Positions 37,601 to 50,515 are shown, counted from the stretch's first letter. The stretch: DNA of 64,000 bases from Bagarius yarrelli (GCA_005784505.1 VCAZ01000049.1:1665001-1729000); one strand, 5' to 3'. Numbers and translations: made by a program. The notes: generated from the sequence alone by a model not told the origin.

Positions 37601-40600
37601 AAGTGTCTTATTTACAATAAATATCAGTGTAATAAATAGGGTATGGGGTTGATAGTTACAGAGGTGGGGGTAAATAATGTACAGAGGTATATGGATAGAG
37701 TATAGAGGTGTAACAATAGATAGTTATAGATTGTGCAAAGATGCATAATGAAAGGTAGTGCAAAGTACAGAAGTGGCAGTGCAGTAGTAATTAATACTGT
37801 ATATCAGCTGTTCAGTGCAGAAACAGCCACAGGGAAGAAGCTGTTTCTCAGTCTGTTTGTGCGGGCTCCGAGGCATCGGTAGCGTCTGACTATAGAATTG
37901 TAAGTGACTATAGCATTATTGACAAAAAATTTTACAAAAAATTATTTTCAAAAAAAGACTTGTACAGTTTAGTCATCAACGAATAACTTTATTGTAACAC
38001 TTAGCAAAATAAAAAATTTTAGGGCTGACATCAAATTTCTGGGATTAAGTATCCTGTGGAGATCTTTGGGAGGTAAATGCTAAAACAAAAGCTATTTTTA
38101 TTGCCGTCACTAGCATTTTATTTTTGCAGACTCAACATTTCCATATGGCCTCATTTTCTTTTTTGTTTTTTTTGTATCAGGGCTTGTGTGAGGCTACTGT
38201 GTCTTTCAGTTGGGCTGCAAAAATGTATCTCCTAAAATGTGGACAAAAACATTTCAATGCTTTTGCATTCTCTTAAAAAAAAATTTGATTAAAATAATCA
38301 AATAAAGTTGATTATTTTATATGTAGTTTTCATGCACCGCTTTACCAGTATGTCTGGTATTAAAATTACATTTAAATGCAAGCCAGCTTTTTACTTTTAC
38401 TGTTAATCAGTGAACGCACAAACTGTGTATAGGGAGCAACGGTACAAATTTTACACAATATTTGTATTTGTCAAACCGGATCTGTTGCTCACCAATCCCT
38501 TCGTTATCATCCTGTCAGTCATTATTATCCTCACATGACATTTTTACACTATTTGTAAGTTTAGTGAAGTGCAAAAGGTCTTCGGAGATGGTCTGAAGCT
38601 TAGTTTAAAGGTTTTGTTTCAGTGTGCAGGTGGTAGGATTGCATAACAAAATAACTTTAAAGATTTCTTCTGTTGCTAGGATAGTAAAGTCTGCCAGTAA
38701 AAGAAAAATGGAATCTGGATTGTGTAGTGTAGGAGTAGTTGGAGTAGAGAAGCTAGCGGGTTAGTATTGAAAAGATGTCACTTAAATGGCTCTACTATTG
38801 ATTAACCGACCAGCATGCTGCAGAGTGCTATTGCTACCCGTATTACTGTTGAGCATATAACAGTTGTACATTAGAAATAGGGCAGCACAATAATGGGGGG
38901 GGGGGGAAATGACATTGCGATATTGATATTGGTATTGACAGATGATTCGAATAGCTCTAGTTGGATCATTATTTTAAAATGACTGGGGTGATTTTTGTAA
39001 GGGAATGCCTTTGGGTAAAATAAAATAAATTATATAAAAATATAAATAAAATATAACAAATTATAATCGAAGATGAAAATAAATAGACGTTTATGGTTCT
39101 TTATGGTTTTTTAAAGATTCAGATACAGGAATTGAGTAATCAAATGTAAAATTACACTCTATAGTCTTTACTGTATAAATAAAGTACAATTAATCCTTGT
39201 TTAAGCTACAAACGTTATGTTAAATGTTTACACAGTAAAAGGCCTTAAAACATAATGCAAATAACTCTGTTATTATATTTTTGTAATGCAAAAATCACAT
39301 GCGTTATTAACTACGGTGCAGTCGACTATAATCCCCACTGGACATCCTGTACTGTGACTATTGCAGATGCACACGTGGCACTTTTGATGCTATATTGTAA
39401 TGCCCTAATTAGGAATAATGTTAGTCAATCCTGTGGAGGTGAATAATGGTCATATTTTACTGCCTTGGATGTTTTATGGAGTCTAAATAACTAAACAGTA
39501 CCTTAATTAAATACCTTAATCTTTTTAGCTGAAGTATGTACTTATATTTAGCCATGGAATACACCGAGAAAAGTCAGGAGAAAAATGCTATGATTTTCAC
39601 AGACTCAAAGCAATGGAAGCTTTTAAAAACAGATCATCCTTTAATAGACTGTTTCCAAACTAAGGCGGACAATTTTCATAAACAATTTTACAACATCATC
39701 TTCTGCTGCAGGCCATGTTGGGCTCAGAGGAAAAGAACGAGCTGACACGGCTGGAAAGTAGGCGTTTAATCTAGAAGATGAAGAATGTCAAATTCCACCA
39801 AAAGATCTCAAACCCACTTTAAACTGCTACATTTTAAATTAGTGGCAGGAAAAGTGGAATATGTGTATTGAAAATAAACTGTACGAAATCCACCCTGAAA
39901 TTTTAGAGACATTCAAACCCTTTCCAAAGAAGACTTGGCCAAGTCATTTTTAAAAGATGTCGTATTGGACACACTAGACTGACGCACAACTTTTTACTTT
40001 AAGGTAAAGATCCATCTTCATGTACATTTTGACCCCTATTAGACATATCTTACTGAATTGTCCAGTTATTAAAATAAGCAGAAAACTTTTTTTTTTATAA
40101 AGTTAATTCTTTTTAGAATTTATTTAATAATGTTTCAACAGAAGTGATTTTTTTATTATATCTTAACCTAAAAGAATTTTATATTTCTATTTTTGTTTTG
40201 TTCTATTTTCTATTTTGTTATTCAAGTCTTGTACAGCAACTTTGTAATAGAACTATTCTGTATAGTTTGTTTTGTCTTGTCATGAGGATGGCCCTAGTTG
40301 CTGACATGGTATCAAAAAAAGGAATAACAATAAGGTTTTATTTAAGGAAATATAATATTTGGTAGTTTCATTTCGATTTCAGTATTCGATTCTGTGTTTA
40401 AAAAAGATTACTTCAGATTTGTGTTGTTGTGAAATCACCTGAGCATTTATTGTAAATGTGGCACTTTTTAATTTCATAGCATCTTCTAAATCTCATTTAG
40501 TTCATGGGGAAGAGAAGCAGCTTTTAACTTTTTGGCATGAACTTTAAGAAGAAAGCAAGATTTTTACTAGAAATACATTGAAGCTTATGTCATCAAAACT

Positions 40601-41448
40601 AATACCAAAGATACCTCTGTGACGTCACTGACACAACTTTTTAGTGCACAAGACTCCGGCAGCAGTGACAGAAAATGACAACTTACTCCACAAAAATATC
40701 AAGAGGTACTTATAATAAAAATAATCTGATAAAACATCTGAAATTAAAACAAAAAAGTGAGCATGGAGATTTTACCGCTAACAATAACGGCAAGCACCTC
40801 TGAAGCAAGATGAGAAAAATGGCAGGAGATAACTTGAGAGACATACAAATAATTCCAAAGAAGTACAGGTATCTGTATCGGTGGGTACCGAAAGAAAAAT
40901 ATCAGTACTCATAATCTGTCCTTAAAAAAAGGTATTTTATTAAAGATTTTGTGTGTATTTAGACGTGTGTGTTATTTCACTTCAGTCCGCTGCTACCAAT
41001 GATGAAGGCAAACCCTGCTTTTGTCATCAATTTAAACAGCCATTTAAAGAGTTAAGACTTTCTCTGTATTTACTCTACATTTAAAGTTTTAGTACATAAC
41101 ATCATAATTTTGCACTGTGGTTGCTTATTTTGCAAATGAATGCAGGAAAGGTAAATTGAAGTTTAATTTAATTTAAAGCGGTGAATTTCCTTAAATTAAG
41201 CTCTGATGAACATAAATGCGAACGGAATTCCTAATCCCCACCTTCTCAGCTGAAGCATCTCTTGTCTCATCTGTAAAGAAAAATATATTGTTAGCTATTA
41301 AAAGATCCAAAAAGGTCTGTTCATTAAGCATCAAAGTGCTGTGGTGTAATGAAAAATCTTAGTCAGGTGATTATAAGGGTCTTTCAGAATCCAGCACTGA
41401 TGACGTTTTAAAACTCGACTATTGCCTGCAGTTGACAGACAGAGAAGC

Positions 41449-41523
<75 letters not shown>

Positions 41524-44500
41524 ACCTATCAACTGTTTCCAATTAACTGAGTTGTGTGCCAATAACAGGATAAACTTGTTTTTAAATGAATGCCCCTTTG
41601 GCTGCCTTCTTGTTATTTGTTGCAGGAGCTGATAGCTTATTTAGCCTCACACAGCTTGTTATCAGTAGTTACTTTAACAGCCAGCAGTGTCCATTTCTCT
41701 TTTTCATGGCAGCAGTGCTGTAGAATGAACAGGAAGGAGGGTGTTGGCTGGAATTTGTGTAGGAGCTGAATATTCTCTTGTACACAGCCTGCCTGTAGAA
41801 GTGTTTAGGGAGTAGGGTCAAACAAATGGGTTGGACTTGGCAGGGACATGATTTCCCAATCTATTTAGGTCTTGGCGGATGAAAGTGAATTTTATTATTT
41901 AATTTATAGATTTTTGATTAGGGTTAAGAACGTCTAAACAGTATGAAGTAAATTGATTATACTTTTATTCACTTTTGTTAATTAACATGATTTCATCTAC
42001 TTTTTAAAAAATTGTGTTCTTAACCTAAATGTGTGTCTGTTATTACATCACAGATGATTGAAGCTTCATTTACATGCTGCAATGTTATGCCTTGCTGGCT
42101 GTGTGTTTGCATAGGCAGCAGTTAGACGAATGAGTTTCTGCCCTGCTGCTGATAAAATCAGCAGGAACCTGTGGTGCAGAAAGCTTTAGCCTTTGAAAAG
42201 GTTGGGATTATCACTAGGTTGGTGATGTTACCACTGCATGCAGTGATACCAGGTGTTAAGCTGTGGATATGCTGTGCTGGGGCTCAGCAAAAAAAAAGCT
42301 GGCTGTTATCTTTTTACTCGATACCCACCTGTCCTTGAAATTTATAACGGAGAGTTAACATGACAGAAATTCAAATTTAAAGGGGGTGATATAGTATTCA
42401 GGCTGAGATTATACCATTCAGTCATGTGAGGAATTTAAAATATTCATGCTTTCTCTCTCTTTTTTTCATCAGGGTGTGAGGATATCATTGTGGAGAGCAT
42501 CTCTCTAGAAACGCTCATCTCCATTCTGAAGTGGAGTTCTCAACCGTACGGCTCCAAATGGGTCCATAGACAAGCTATGCACTTTCTGTGTGAAGAGTTC
42601 AGCCAGGTCATGGCTTCCGAAGTGCTCTGTGAGCTCACCAAGGATCAACTGCTTCCAGCCATTCAGTCAGACTATCTGCAGGTACAGATCTATAGCTTTC
42701 CTCTGAACCCAACATCTAAAAGTTCACCTAAGGGTGAAATCAAGTCTAAACATTTAAACCTCACAGTTTTTAATTTGATAACTGGTTTTGACCCAGTAAA
42801 TTACCCATTTTATGTAAAACACAGACTTTGTGTTGTCTCACATTAAGCTAGTTAGTAAGTTCACTAAACCACCAGTAATTTGAACCAGTCACATTTAACG
42901 ATGGCAGAAATATGTTGCAGTGCATGATAACTTACCGGTCAAACCTGTCTGAAGTTAGCTATTGCTAGTGCTAATCAAAAAGCAATCAAAAGATAGCTTA
43001 CCAGAAATCTGCCAGTTCGAACTGAGTCTAAGATACTAAGGTCCTTTTTTTTCTGTTATTTTACCATGTAAACTAAAATTATACAAATTTAAAGCTTTAA
43101 TTTATATGTAATAATAAATTAATATTAAATTAATTTCAAAAACTGCAATATGGCCCGCTAGTAACAGCCCCCACCCCCATCGTGCAGGCCCTGGCTAATG
43201 GTATTATCATGCTGTTCATGGGTATAAAAAAAATATTTTCCAATTTGCATACTTATGTATGTTCATGGAATCTGGTATATTTATGAAGGGTTAGATGTGG
43301 ATAAGCAGAGATGATAATTTATAAGTAGGCTTTAAAACTAGCATTGTTAGAATTTGTAGATTATGATATATATTTTTTAACTATAATATAATTTTATATT
43401 ATTATAATGGTTTATTATGTAATAGTCATTTTTCTATTTTCATTTGTACTTGCATAGAAATCTGACCTTTTAAATTTTTGCTTACATTTAGACAGTACTA
43501 AAATAGTGCCAAATTTTTTCTCCTTTTTATTTCGTTATTTTTAATATTTAAAGTACTCCTGGATTCCTTGAATCATCTTTTCTATACAGAATCTCTATTA
43601 TGTTGCTTTCCACATTATAGTTTGATCAGTTAATGCTGTATGCTAATGGCCCATTTTCCTATTTTTAATTACTGTGAATCTCCTACAGAGAAGATGTCTG
43701 TACTCCATAAGGCCTTTAAAAAAATTCTAATGTTAAGATTTAAGTCATAGTGTTGAGTCAGATGTAAAACAAGGTAGTTCACAGCAGATGTCTGCTTTTT
43801 TTTCGGTATTCAAGGTGGGTCACAGGGCCTGACATTCAGTAAATAGAGGAGCCACTATGTGAGCTAAAGTGGTGTATCTGTTCAAGTCTGTCATTAAAGT
43901 CTCAAATCCTTCAGCCCATCTTTGTGAAATATGAGTGTGGTAATATTCTGTGCTGCGTCTGGTTGTCTCCCTGCCCTCTCTTTCACAGGCGAGCGAGCAG
44001 GACATTTTGAAGTATTTGATTAAGTGGGGTGAGCACCAGCTCATTAGGAGGATGGCAGACAGAGGTGAGATTGCTGTTTCCATTGACCCTCATTCATATA
44101 TATAAAATATAGAATAACTATACTATATATAAACTATATAGCACACAAAGATACTATAGTTCAGGGTCAATGCAAACTGGTTATGTGTATAAACATGAAC
44201 ATTTGTTTGTGTACATGTCAGAGCCCAATTTACTGAGCGGCACGGCTCACAGCGTTAATAAGCGTGGAGTGAAGAGGAAAGACCTGGACGTAGAAGAGCT
44301 AAAAGAGATTTTGTCTCCACTGCTGCCGTTCATCCGCATGGAGCACATTCTCCCAGCCAATAGTGACGTCCTTGCTGATGCAGTGAGTGTTCAGTCATTT
44401 TAGACTTCATCTGTGAAAGTGCAGAATGATAAAGCAGATCAGGTCTACACATGACCTTTTTTAGCCTTCCTCATGCTGCTAGTTATTGACTGCTGAACAA

Positions 44501-45046
44501 AAGGTTTGGAGAAAAAAGCACTGTATGCAAGCCAGCTTGGTTTGCTGAGATGGCTGTGCTTTTTTTGCAGATGAAGCGTGGCTTGATCAGCACTCCTCCA
44601 TCAGACATGCTGCCCACAGCAGAGGGAGGCAAAGCAAATGCCTGGCTTAGGCAAAAAAACACAGGCATTTACGTGCGTCCACGTCTTTTTTCTCCGTATG
44701 TGGAGGAAGCAAAGGTAAGCTTGTTTCTGCCGCATGTTACGCTTTGCTCAATATATAAATCAGGATTATTTATCAATTGTTAAACAACAAATAAACAATT
44801 ACTATAATTCAAACGGTAATAAAAACTACCTTTTATTTATTTGCATTTAAAGCTTGTTTTGTTTTGTTTTTTTGTCAGTTTGTCTATATTTTTATCTGAA
44901 TGGCCCACTACACCATGGCGCCAGCCTAATCTTTAAAATTATAAACAATTTTATAAATTAGTCAGTAAGCAATGATCAACTTTAATTTTGCTCACCAGTA
45001 ATACTTATTGGTGTTGCTGAATTTTTATTTAGACAAAAAACTGATG

Positions 45047-45094
<48 letters not shown>

Positions 45095-47596
45095 TCTGTC
45101 CTTGAAGAAATGATGGTTGAACAAACTGATTTGGTTCGACTAAGAATGGTGCGAATGTCTAACGTGCCAGACACCCTGTACATGGTGAATAATGCTGTGC
45201 CCCAGTGCTGTCATGTCATAAACCACCAGCAAATCACTGGCAACCAAAACGCTGCCCCGTCTGTAGTGGCCAACGAGATACCAGGTAAGTGTCTGTTCAA
45301 AATCACACTTTTGGGCAAAGCGTTTCCGATAGTGATTTAAAAATTGCTTTGAAAAATGAGCACATAATTTTAAAAAGAATCAGAGACTCATAAGGGAAAG
45401 GAAATCCGTAAAAGTTTTTGATCATTGATGCCACCCTCCTATTTATAAGTCCTTCCTATTTGTATTTGCGTATCTGTGTGTCTATCAGTGCCTAGTCTGG
45501 CAGTGGTTAGAGAGATGATTTCCAGGCTAAAGGAGCTCAGGCACACAGATCAGGTCCAGAGAGCCTATGCTCTAAACTGTGGGGAGGGAGCTACAGTGAG
45601 CTATGAGCTTCAGCTCCGTGTTCTTAGAGAGTTTGGGCTGTCGGATGGAGCTGCGGAGTTGTTGCAGGTGAGTCTATTAAAGTGCAAACAAATGGTCTAA
45701 TTGTTAAAACTGTAGAAATGCTATGTAATGTCCTCATTCTTTGTATGTTCTCTGCTGGCAGAACCCACACAAATTCTTTCCAGAGGAGCGGTTTGGAGAT
45801 GAGAGTCCTATCCTTAGTCTGAGCGCAGTCGGTCGTTGCAGAGTGAATAGCTCTCCTGCAATGGACACTATGTTTACAGAATTGGAGTGCCTCGGAAGTC
45901 GTAACCCCCCCCTCTCCCTCCCCCACCACCCCCGTATCATGCTATGTCGGCTCAAGCCCAGCACAGAGTAGCGTGGGGCTCCAGGGTGTCAGTGCCACCC
46001 CCCTCTCGCTCATTCTCTTACCCCTGTAACCACACACTGCTCCAGCAGAGAGGCTCCTCCGTGCAGAAATCCAGCAACCCAGCACACCAAGCTACTGACT
46101 ACAGCATGGCTCAAAGCATAGGGAAAACACCTAATGCAGAGTCACATGGGGTGAGTGTTACACATCGGCGCCTCACACAGTGTTCAAATGTGTACATTTA
46201 TTGAAGTACTGAGTAGTATTGTGTTCAATAGCTATTATTTCCTCTAAGGTTACATATCAGTCTATAAAAAATCCAAAATGCTAACCCTCCTCAGCGATAA
46301 TTTAAATGCTGGCTCGGAGGTATTGTGACCATGCTTTGTGTAGAGGTTGTCTGAGAGTCAGTGCAAAAATAGATTAACCCAATTTTCTGATAAAAGAGTG
46401 ATAAGGGTTGCTCTGTTTTAAAGTAGCTTTGTAAAAAGTTGGATAAATTATCAACTAAAATACAATTGGTGTACTGTGTTTTTTGGTAGCCAGAAAATGA
46501 ATAAAATGGAGAAAAATTACCTTCTTCATTTTTACCCTTAAAGTAGATCCTATTTCATGATTTTTCTATGATATAGTTAATGATCTTTTATGAAAATGAA
46601 GAGTCTTGAAAAATTGACATCTTCCAGGACCGGGCAATTCTCTATTATCTGCCTCAGATTTTTAATATACAGCAAAATGCACAGACTACCCACTTTTCTG
46701 ATAAATCATTAAAATAACTAACACATGTCAGGCTCAATAGGAGCAACCTGATCAGAACATTACTTTTCAGATGAGATCTATGAATGTTGAAAATCATTTA
46801 GCACATCTTTTGTATTCATAAAGTTAGATGACATGATTTAAATAGCATGATTCTGACTAATATAAATGAATTTACCCCATTTCAGAGTCTGGCGCCTCTG
46901 ATTAGTAATTATATGCCAGACATTGCTCTTGGAGTGTCTACTATGACTCTGTCGGAGCATGGCAAAACTCAGGACAGCACTCTTCATTCTCTTCCCAACA
47001 TGGTCTCTACTATCCCCCACTGCCCACCAGGACGGTGCCCAACCGAAAGATATTCCTTCACTCAACTGTCCCACAAGAGACATATCTCCAAACAAAAATC
47101 AGAGGCGCCATCTGAATATCCCGACCTTTACAACTTGCCTAATCAGGACACCCTTGTGTCGAGCCTTCCTCCTCAGGCTACCTACACGAGTCCAGACTTG
47201 TACGGACAACTCAGAGGGCCAAGCAATAACCTGACCCCCTCATGTATCCCTGACACTTTGTCAATTCATACCCAGGGAAGACTACGACAGCCATCTGACT
47301 CCTTTCATTTGGATGTCTTGGGTCAAAGGTTGGATTTGGACCATGCCTCGTCTGGAGTGTCCTTAATAGGGGGAGCATTTGTGCCCAGTGGGCGCTTAGT
47401 AAATGACTCGGACCTGACATGCGGTCTTGGGCCTTCAACAGGAGGTGCTGAGTCATATGAGGAACATACCTCAGTTTCAGATGGGACAGAGGACATGAGG
47501 GAGGCCAATGGACATCACAGGAAAGAAACTGAAATGGGTTGGGATCACAAATCACCCAATAAGCCAGAGTACCAGTATAAGAAATCTGCACTTTAA
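34590..47596 (+). CDS. btbd7: BTB/POZ domain-containing protein 7 (one-base frame break in exon 9)
   Basis: BTBD7 regulates epithelial cell dynamics and branching morphogenesis, linked in mammals to SNAI2 induction and reduced E-cadherin. Coding exons: 34590-34671, 35822-37003, 42473-42681, 43989-44064, 44222-44382, 44571-44714, 45095-45284, 45489-45667, 45762-46150, 46886-47596. The total is 3323 nt, one base short of a multiple of three (about 1107 residues; human about 1130). Domains: start MGANVS, a first BTB from about residue 133, a second BTB from about 255 to 420, a BACK-type region from about 430, and a Ser/Pro-rich tail ending YKKSAL as in other vertebrates. The frame must shift inside the C8 run at 45905-45912. 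Upstream the protein follows NPHKFFPEERFGDES; downstream it resumes at a proline run and PSRSFSYPCNH. Without one extra C, translation stops at 45971. Exon 2 carries a Gly-rich insertion in the second BTB. Confidence 0.94.
37186..37430 (-). repeat. Dispersed fish repeat (retroelement tail type)
   Basis: Starts 'caaggagctttattgtcatt', continues 'cagtacacagtgagatgaaa' and 'ctccaggaccccctggtgct', with many 'gtgca' units later. This is a frequent 5'-truncated repeat in teleost genomes. Strand is uncertain. Confidence 0.6.
37504..37526 (+). repeat. (TTAGA)n short tandem
   Basis: Four to five TTAGA units directly at the left border of the next dispersed repeat, a common arrangement for 3' tails of non-LTR elements. 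Confidence 0.7.
37527..37905 (-). repeat. Second dispersed fish repeat (non-LTR tail type)
   Basis: Starts 'caactttattgtcattgtgc', has 'aatgcagttagcatctaacc' and ends 'gggaagaagctgtttctcag', 'tttgtgcgggctccgaggc', 'atcggtagcgtctgac'. The end block is the very common fish motif read on the plus strand. Lies in btbd7 intron 3. Confidence 0.65.
38877..39410 (-). mobile_element. Non-autonomous DNA transposon, copy 2 (inverted relative to copy 1)
   Basis: Ends 'agggcagcacaata' and, complemented, 'agggcattacaata' form a good inverted repeat. The internal blocks are the reverse complement of those at 32371-32941, for example 'aatcaaatgtaaaattacac' and 'aaatgtttacacagtaa'. A G run at 38897-38908 follows the left end. 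Confidence 0.75.
39530..40080 (+). pseudogene. Decayed non-LTR retrotransposon ORF2 end (RNase H and C-terminal part)
   Basis: Forward-strand fragments in broken frames: an RNase H core (MIFTDSKQ near 39580; HVGLRGKERADTAGK near 39715-39760), then W-Q-x2-W-N near 39845, RCRIGHTRLTH near 39955 and a late segment with RHILLNCP near 40045. This order is that of LINE ORF2 proteins carrying RNase H (I/Jockey-like). Stops and frame shifts make it dead. Confidence 0.65.
40085..42472 (+). other. Right part of btbd7 intron 3
   Basis: Apart from the GT tract this 2.4 kb holds no exon or repeat I recognise. The acceptor of the next exon (ctctctctttttttcatcag) is strong. Confidence 0.5.
41451..41522. 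repeat. (GT)n microsatellite, 72 bp
   Basis: Nearly perfect run of about 35 GT units in btbd7 intron 3; likely length-variable between individuals. Confidence 0.95.
42682..43988 (+). other. btbd7 intron 4
   Basis: A 1.3-kb AT-rich intron with no recognisable content. Confidence 0.5.
45048..45092 (+). repeat. (GT)n tract abutting a btbd7 splice acceptor
   Basis: About 22 GT units run directly into the acceptor 'gtgtgtag' of the exon starting at 45095, leaving no normal pyrimidine tract. Confidence 0.95.
45905..45912 (+). other. C8 homopolymer, site of the btbd7 frame break
   Basis: The frame that begins exon 9 ends at the TAG 45969-45971. The frame that matches the family downstream reads back without a stop only to 45905, where it enters the C run. 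One additional C would join the two frames. See the finding for interpretation. Confidence 0.85.
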
Positions 47597-50515
47597 ACCA
47601 GATGATAAAACATTATGGACTTTGACATAGACTGTTAAAAACTCTGAGTTTCAGTTGAGTCCTGTCACTTCCATTACAGCCAGGTGGTACAGAAATTTGT
47701 GCACGTTTTAGTAGGACTTGCTTATGAATAATTGGATTTTCATATTTGTGTATGTAATAATGCAGACGGGGTTGTTTATGTCTTTCTTCTAAAGTATTCT
47801 CCTTCATTCTAAATTCATTATACCAAGTGACTAATACAGCAGTCAACATTTGTAGTGGATTAAAAAAGTTCACCAAAGTTGTCCTAAGACAGGAAGAGGT
47901 GCTTTTAGGACAACATTGATGAATTGTTGACTAGTATTTATTAACTGATGAAGGTAACATCAATAACGTATGCCACCCATTAAAAATGGGAATCAAATCA
48001 GCTCCTAGATAAATGTTGGGAGAAAAAAAAACACTGCCAGATTAAAGTTTGGCTACCTACTCACAGGGTTTTTGTACTATGAATACATAGCTTCACAAAG
48101 CAAGTAAACGCTCAAATAAGCTTTTTGAAATGACAACTTTTTTCTTAAACAGCATAATTAAAATCTTCAGAAGGAAATGTTTAAAGATACTTAAATGTCA
48201 ATATAAATATGGACCATGACCTGTCAATATCCTGTCAACAAAGGGAAACATACATTAAATCCTTTTTCAGAATCTGAACGTACAGAATAGAGAACAAATT
48301 ATACCTCTGAATTTTGACTTGAGTGTATTTTTGTCTTAAACCAACTGTGGGTGCTGTTGATAAGAAAAAAAATACATTTTTACTATTTTCTAGTGGGCTG
48401 AATAAACAGCTATGGCTGACTAATTAAAAGCAACATTAATGGTGGTGGGTCACCACAAGCTACTAGAACAGCTTTAAAACATATTGGCACGGCTCATACT
48501 ATTCTGGAAGTGACCGGATGAACAATTTTCTATCTCCATCTCTCTCACTCACTCTCTTGCTTTCTTCTTTCTCTTTCTCTACCGCCTGCCCTTCTCTCTG
48601 TCTTTTTCTTAATTCCCAAAAGATATGTCCATGGTGGTTTTGATAATGGTGGTCAAGAAAGCTATATATTGACTCTTCCCTCTAACCCAAACCATATCAG
48701 GACCATTTTTTTTTACCTTTTGAGGTGTCACCTGGTTTTGTCAGTATGAATGGGACACATTTTAAAATGTAGCCACTATTCATCCAAGAACTATTTTTTA
48801 CTGTACCATAAGAACCTACATTTTATTTTTCATACTTTTGTTCTATTGCACTCCATTGATAACTCCTCTTGGTATTAAAAAAACTAGCAAAAACCAGTAC
48901 TACTGGTTTTAATTGCTTAAATTTTCTATTGTGAGCATAATGTCATAAAATCCCAAGCAGCAGTGTGCCACAGGCTAAAAGTTTTGTGAATGTTGGCAAG
49001 TGTTTTGTATTTTTATAGCTTTTATAACTGTTAACAATAATACATAACAATATCCTAAGTATCCCACATTGTCAAACCATGAGGCTATGTATTGGATAAT
49101 AAAAAGACATACGCTTTACATAGGCAGCAAACAACAAAACTGTTGAATAAGGGAAAGGAATTCAGAATTCATGGCTCTGGAAGTTTTACCAGCATTCTGC
49201 ACCTTTACGCACAAATACAATTTTATACCATTTTACACCCTTCTTGAGTACATATTTAAGTTTGGTAAAATGCTTATAGTAGCTACAACTAATCAAGACT
49301 GTTCAATGTTTGCATTAGCACCAGCCTTGAGAATAATTAATCCTTGTACTGTAGAAAACACGGAACATGCATGGGTTCACCTCTTCCTCACATCCAGTGG
49401 CCTTAGCTGTGGATTTTCAGAAATTAAGAAATGACTGCAAGCCATTGCGTGCTAATTTTCAAATGATGTAAATTTGAGGAGCTTCTGCAGCGTTCACTAC
49501 CCTTAAGATCATCCTTTTGTCCTTTTTACAGTGCCACCTAGTGGTAAAGAAGCATGCCAGAGAAGCTATATATAATGTTTTTTTTCTGATTGGCTTATAC
49601 TTCTGCTTTAAAATTGGTTTCATAAGGAATTTACTAGTTAAGTATTTATTGTTCTATATGTTTATCATTGTGCTGCATGTAATTACTCTTTCTACATGTA
49701 AATATTATGCAATGTGGCAATAGAAAAGTTTTTTTTTTTTTCTTTTTTTCTTCTCGCTTAATCCAAAGTGACACACCATAATCCGCATTTTATACACGGT
49801 AAATTTTTTAAGGATTTAATAATCAATTATCAAAATCATTATTTGGTTACATATTACGCAACAGTTTTAGAGACAAACGATTTGGTGATTTGGATACAGT
49901 GTAAAGTATTATTTGTACTGTTGAAAATCCCTTTAACACAGTAAAATGTTTCTGATGCACTCCAATGTTCTATCTTGCTGCTGGTCAAGGATGTGCTTTA
50001 GTAGCAAATTAAGAGTTGCATTTGTATCCATTTTACCATTCATTTGCATTGGTTTAGAGATTTTCGTTGCCCAAATTGTTCTGAACAAAAGGCTTCAGGA
50101 TTTATCACTGCATCGATTTAATACTGCAGATGACGTAGGCGTGTGCCTTGCATGTGCAGAGGCCAAGTACTTTATTACATTAGTGATTTTGGCCTATGCA
50201 AGCCTTCTTTCCTATATATTCATCTGCCAGTTTTTAAACTGACTCTACTGCCTCATGTACATTTTTTTTTTTTTTTTTTGGAAAAAAAAATATTTTTAAA
50301 GTTGTAGGTACATTTTACTTCGATTTGTGCTATGGTTTGATACAGTTGTTTCTGATTTCTTAATTGTTACTTAAACTTTAATATAATTGCATTTCTTGTA
50401 ATGATTTTCACCAGTTATATTTTTCTACTGTTTCCTCAGAGAGGGTGAATAACAGTGACTAGTTTTGAAGCTTGAAAGCATCGTTAAAATAAACTTCTTT
50501 AAAAAAAAAAGTATT
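47597..50515 (+). other. btbd7 3' UTR
   Basis: About 2.9 kb between the btbd7 stop codon and a strong AATAAA (50488-50493). It is AT-rich with pyrimidine runs (48535-48610) and poly-T (49730-49750, 50260-50280). Short open frames in it have no recognisable content. A long 3' UTR is usual for BTBD7; the end point is inferred. Confidence 0.55.
50488..50493 (+). terminator. Candidate btbd7 poly-A signal
   Basis: AATAAA followed within 10-20 bases by an A run and GT-rich sequence (gtattttgtgtgtcg), the expected downstream element. Confidence 0.55.

Noticed and set aside
47211..47591. 126-codon minus-strand open frame
   Set aside because: Antisense shadow of the last btbd7 exon.
49946..50242. 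98-codon open frame in the btbd7 3' UTR with hydrophobic runs
   Set aside because: Lies between the btbd7 stop and its poly-A signal; nothing recognised, and Cys/Ile/Leu-rich frames arise easily in T-rich UTRs.
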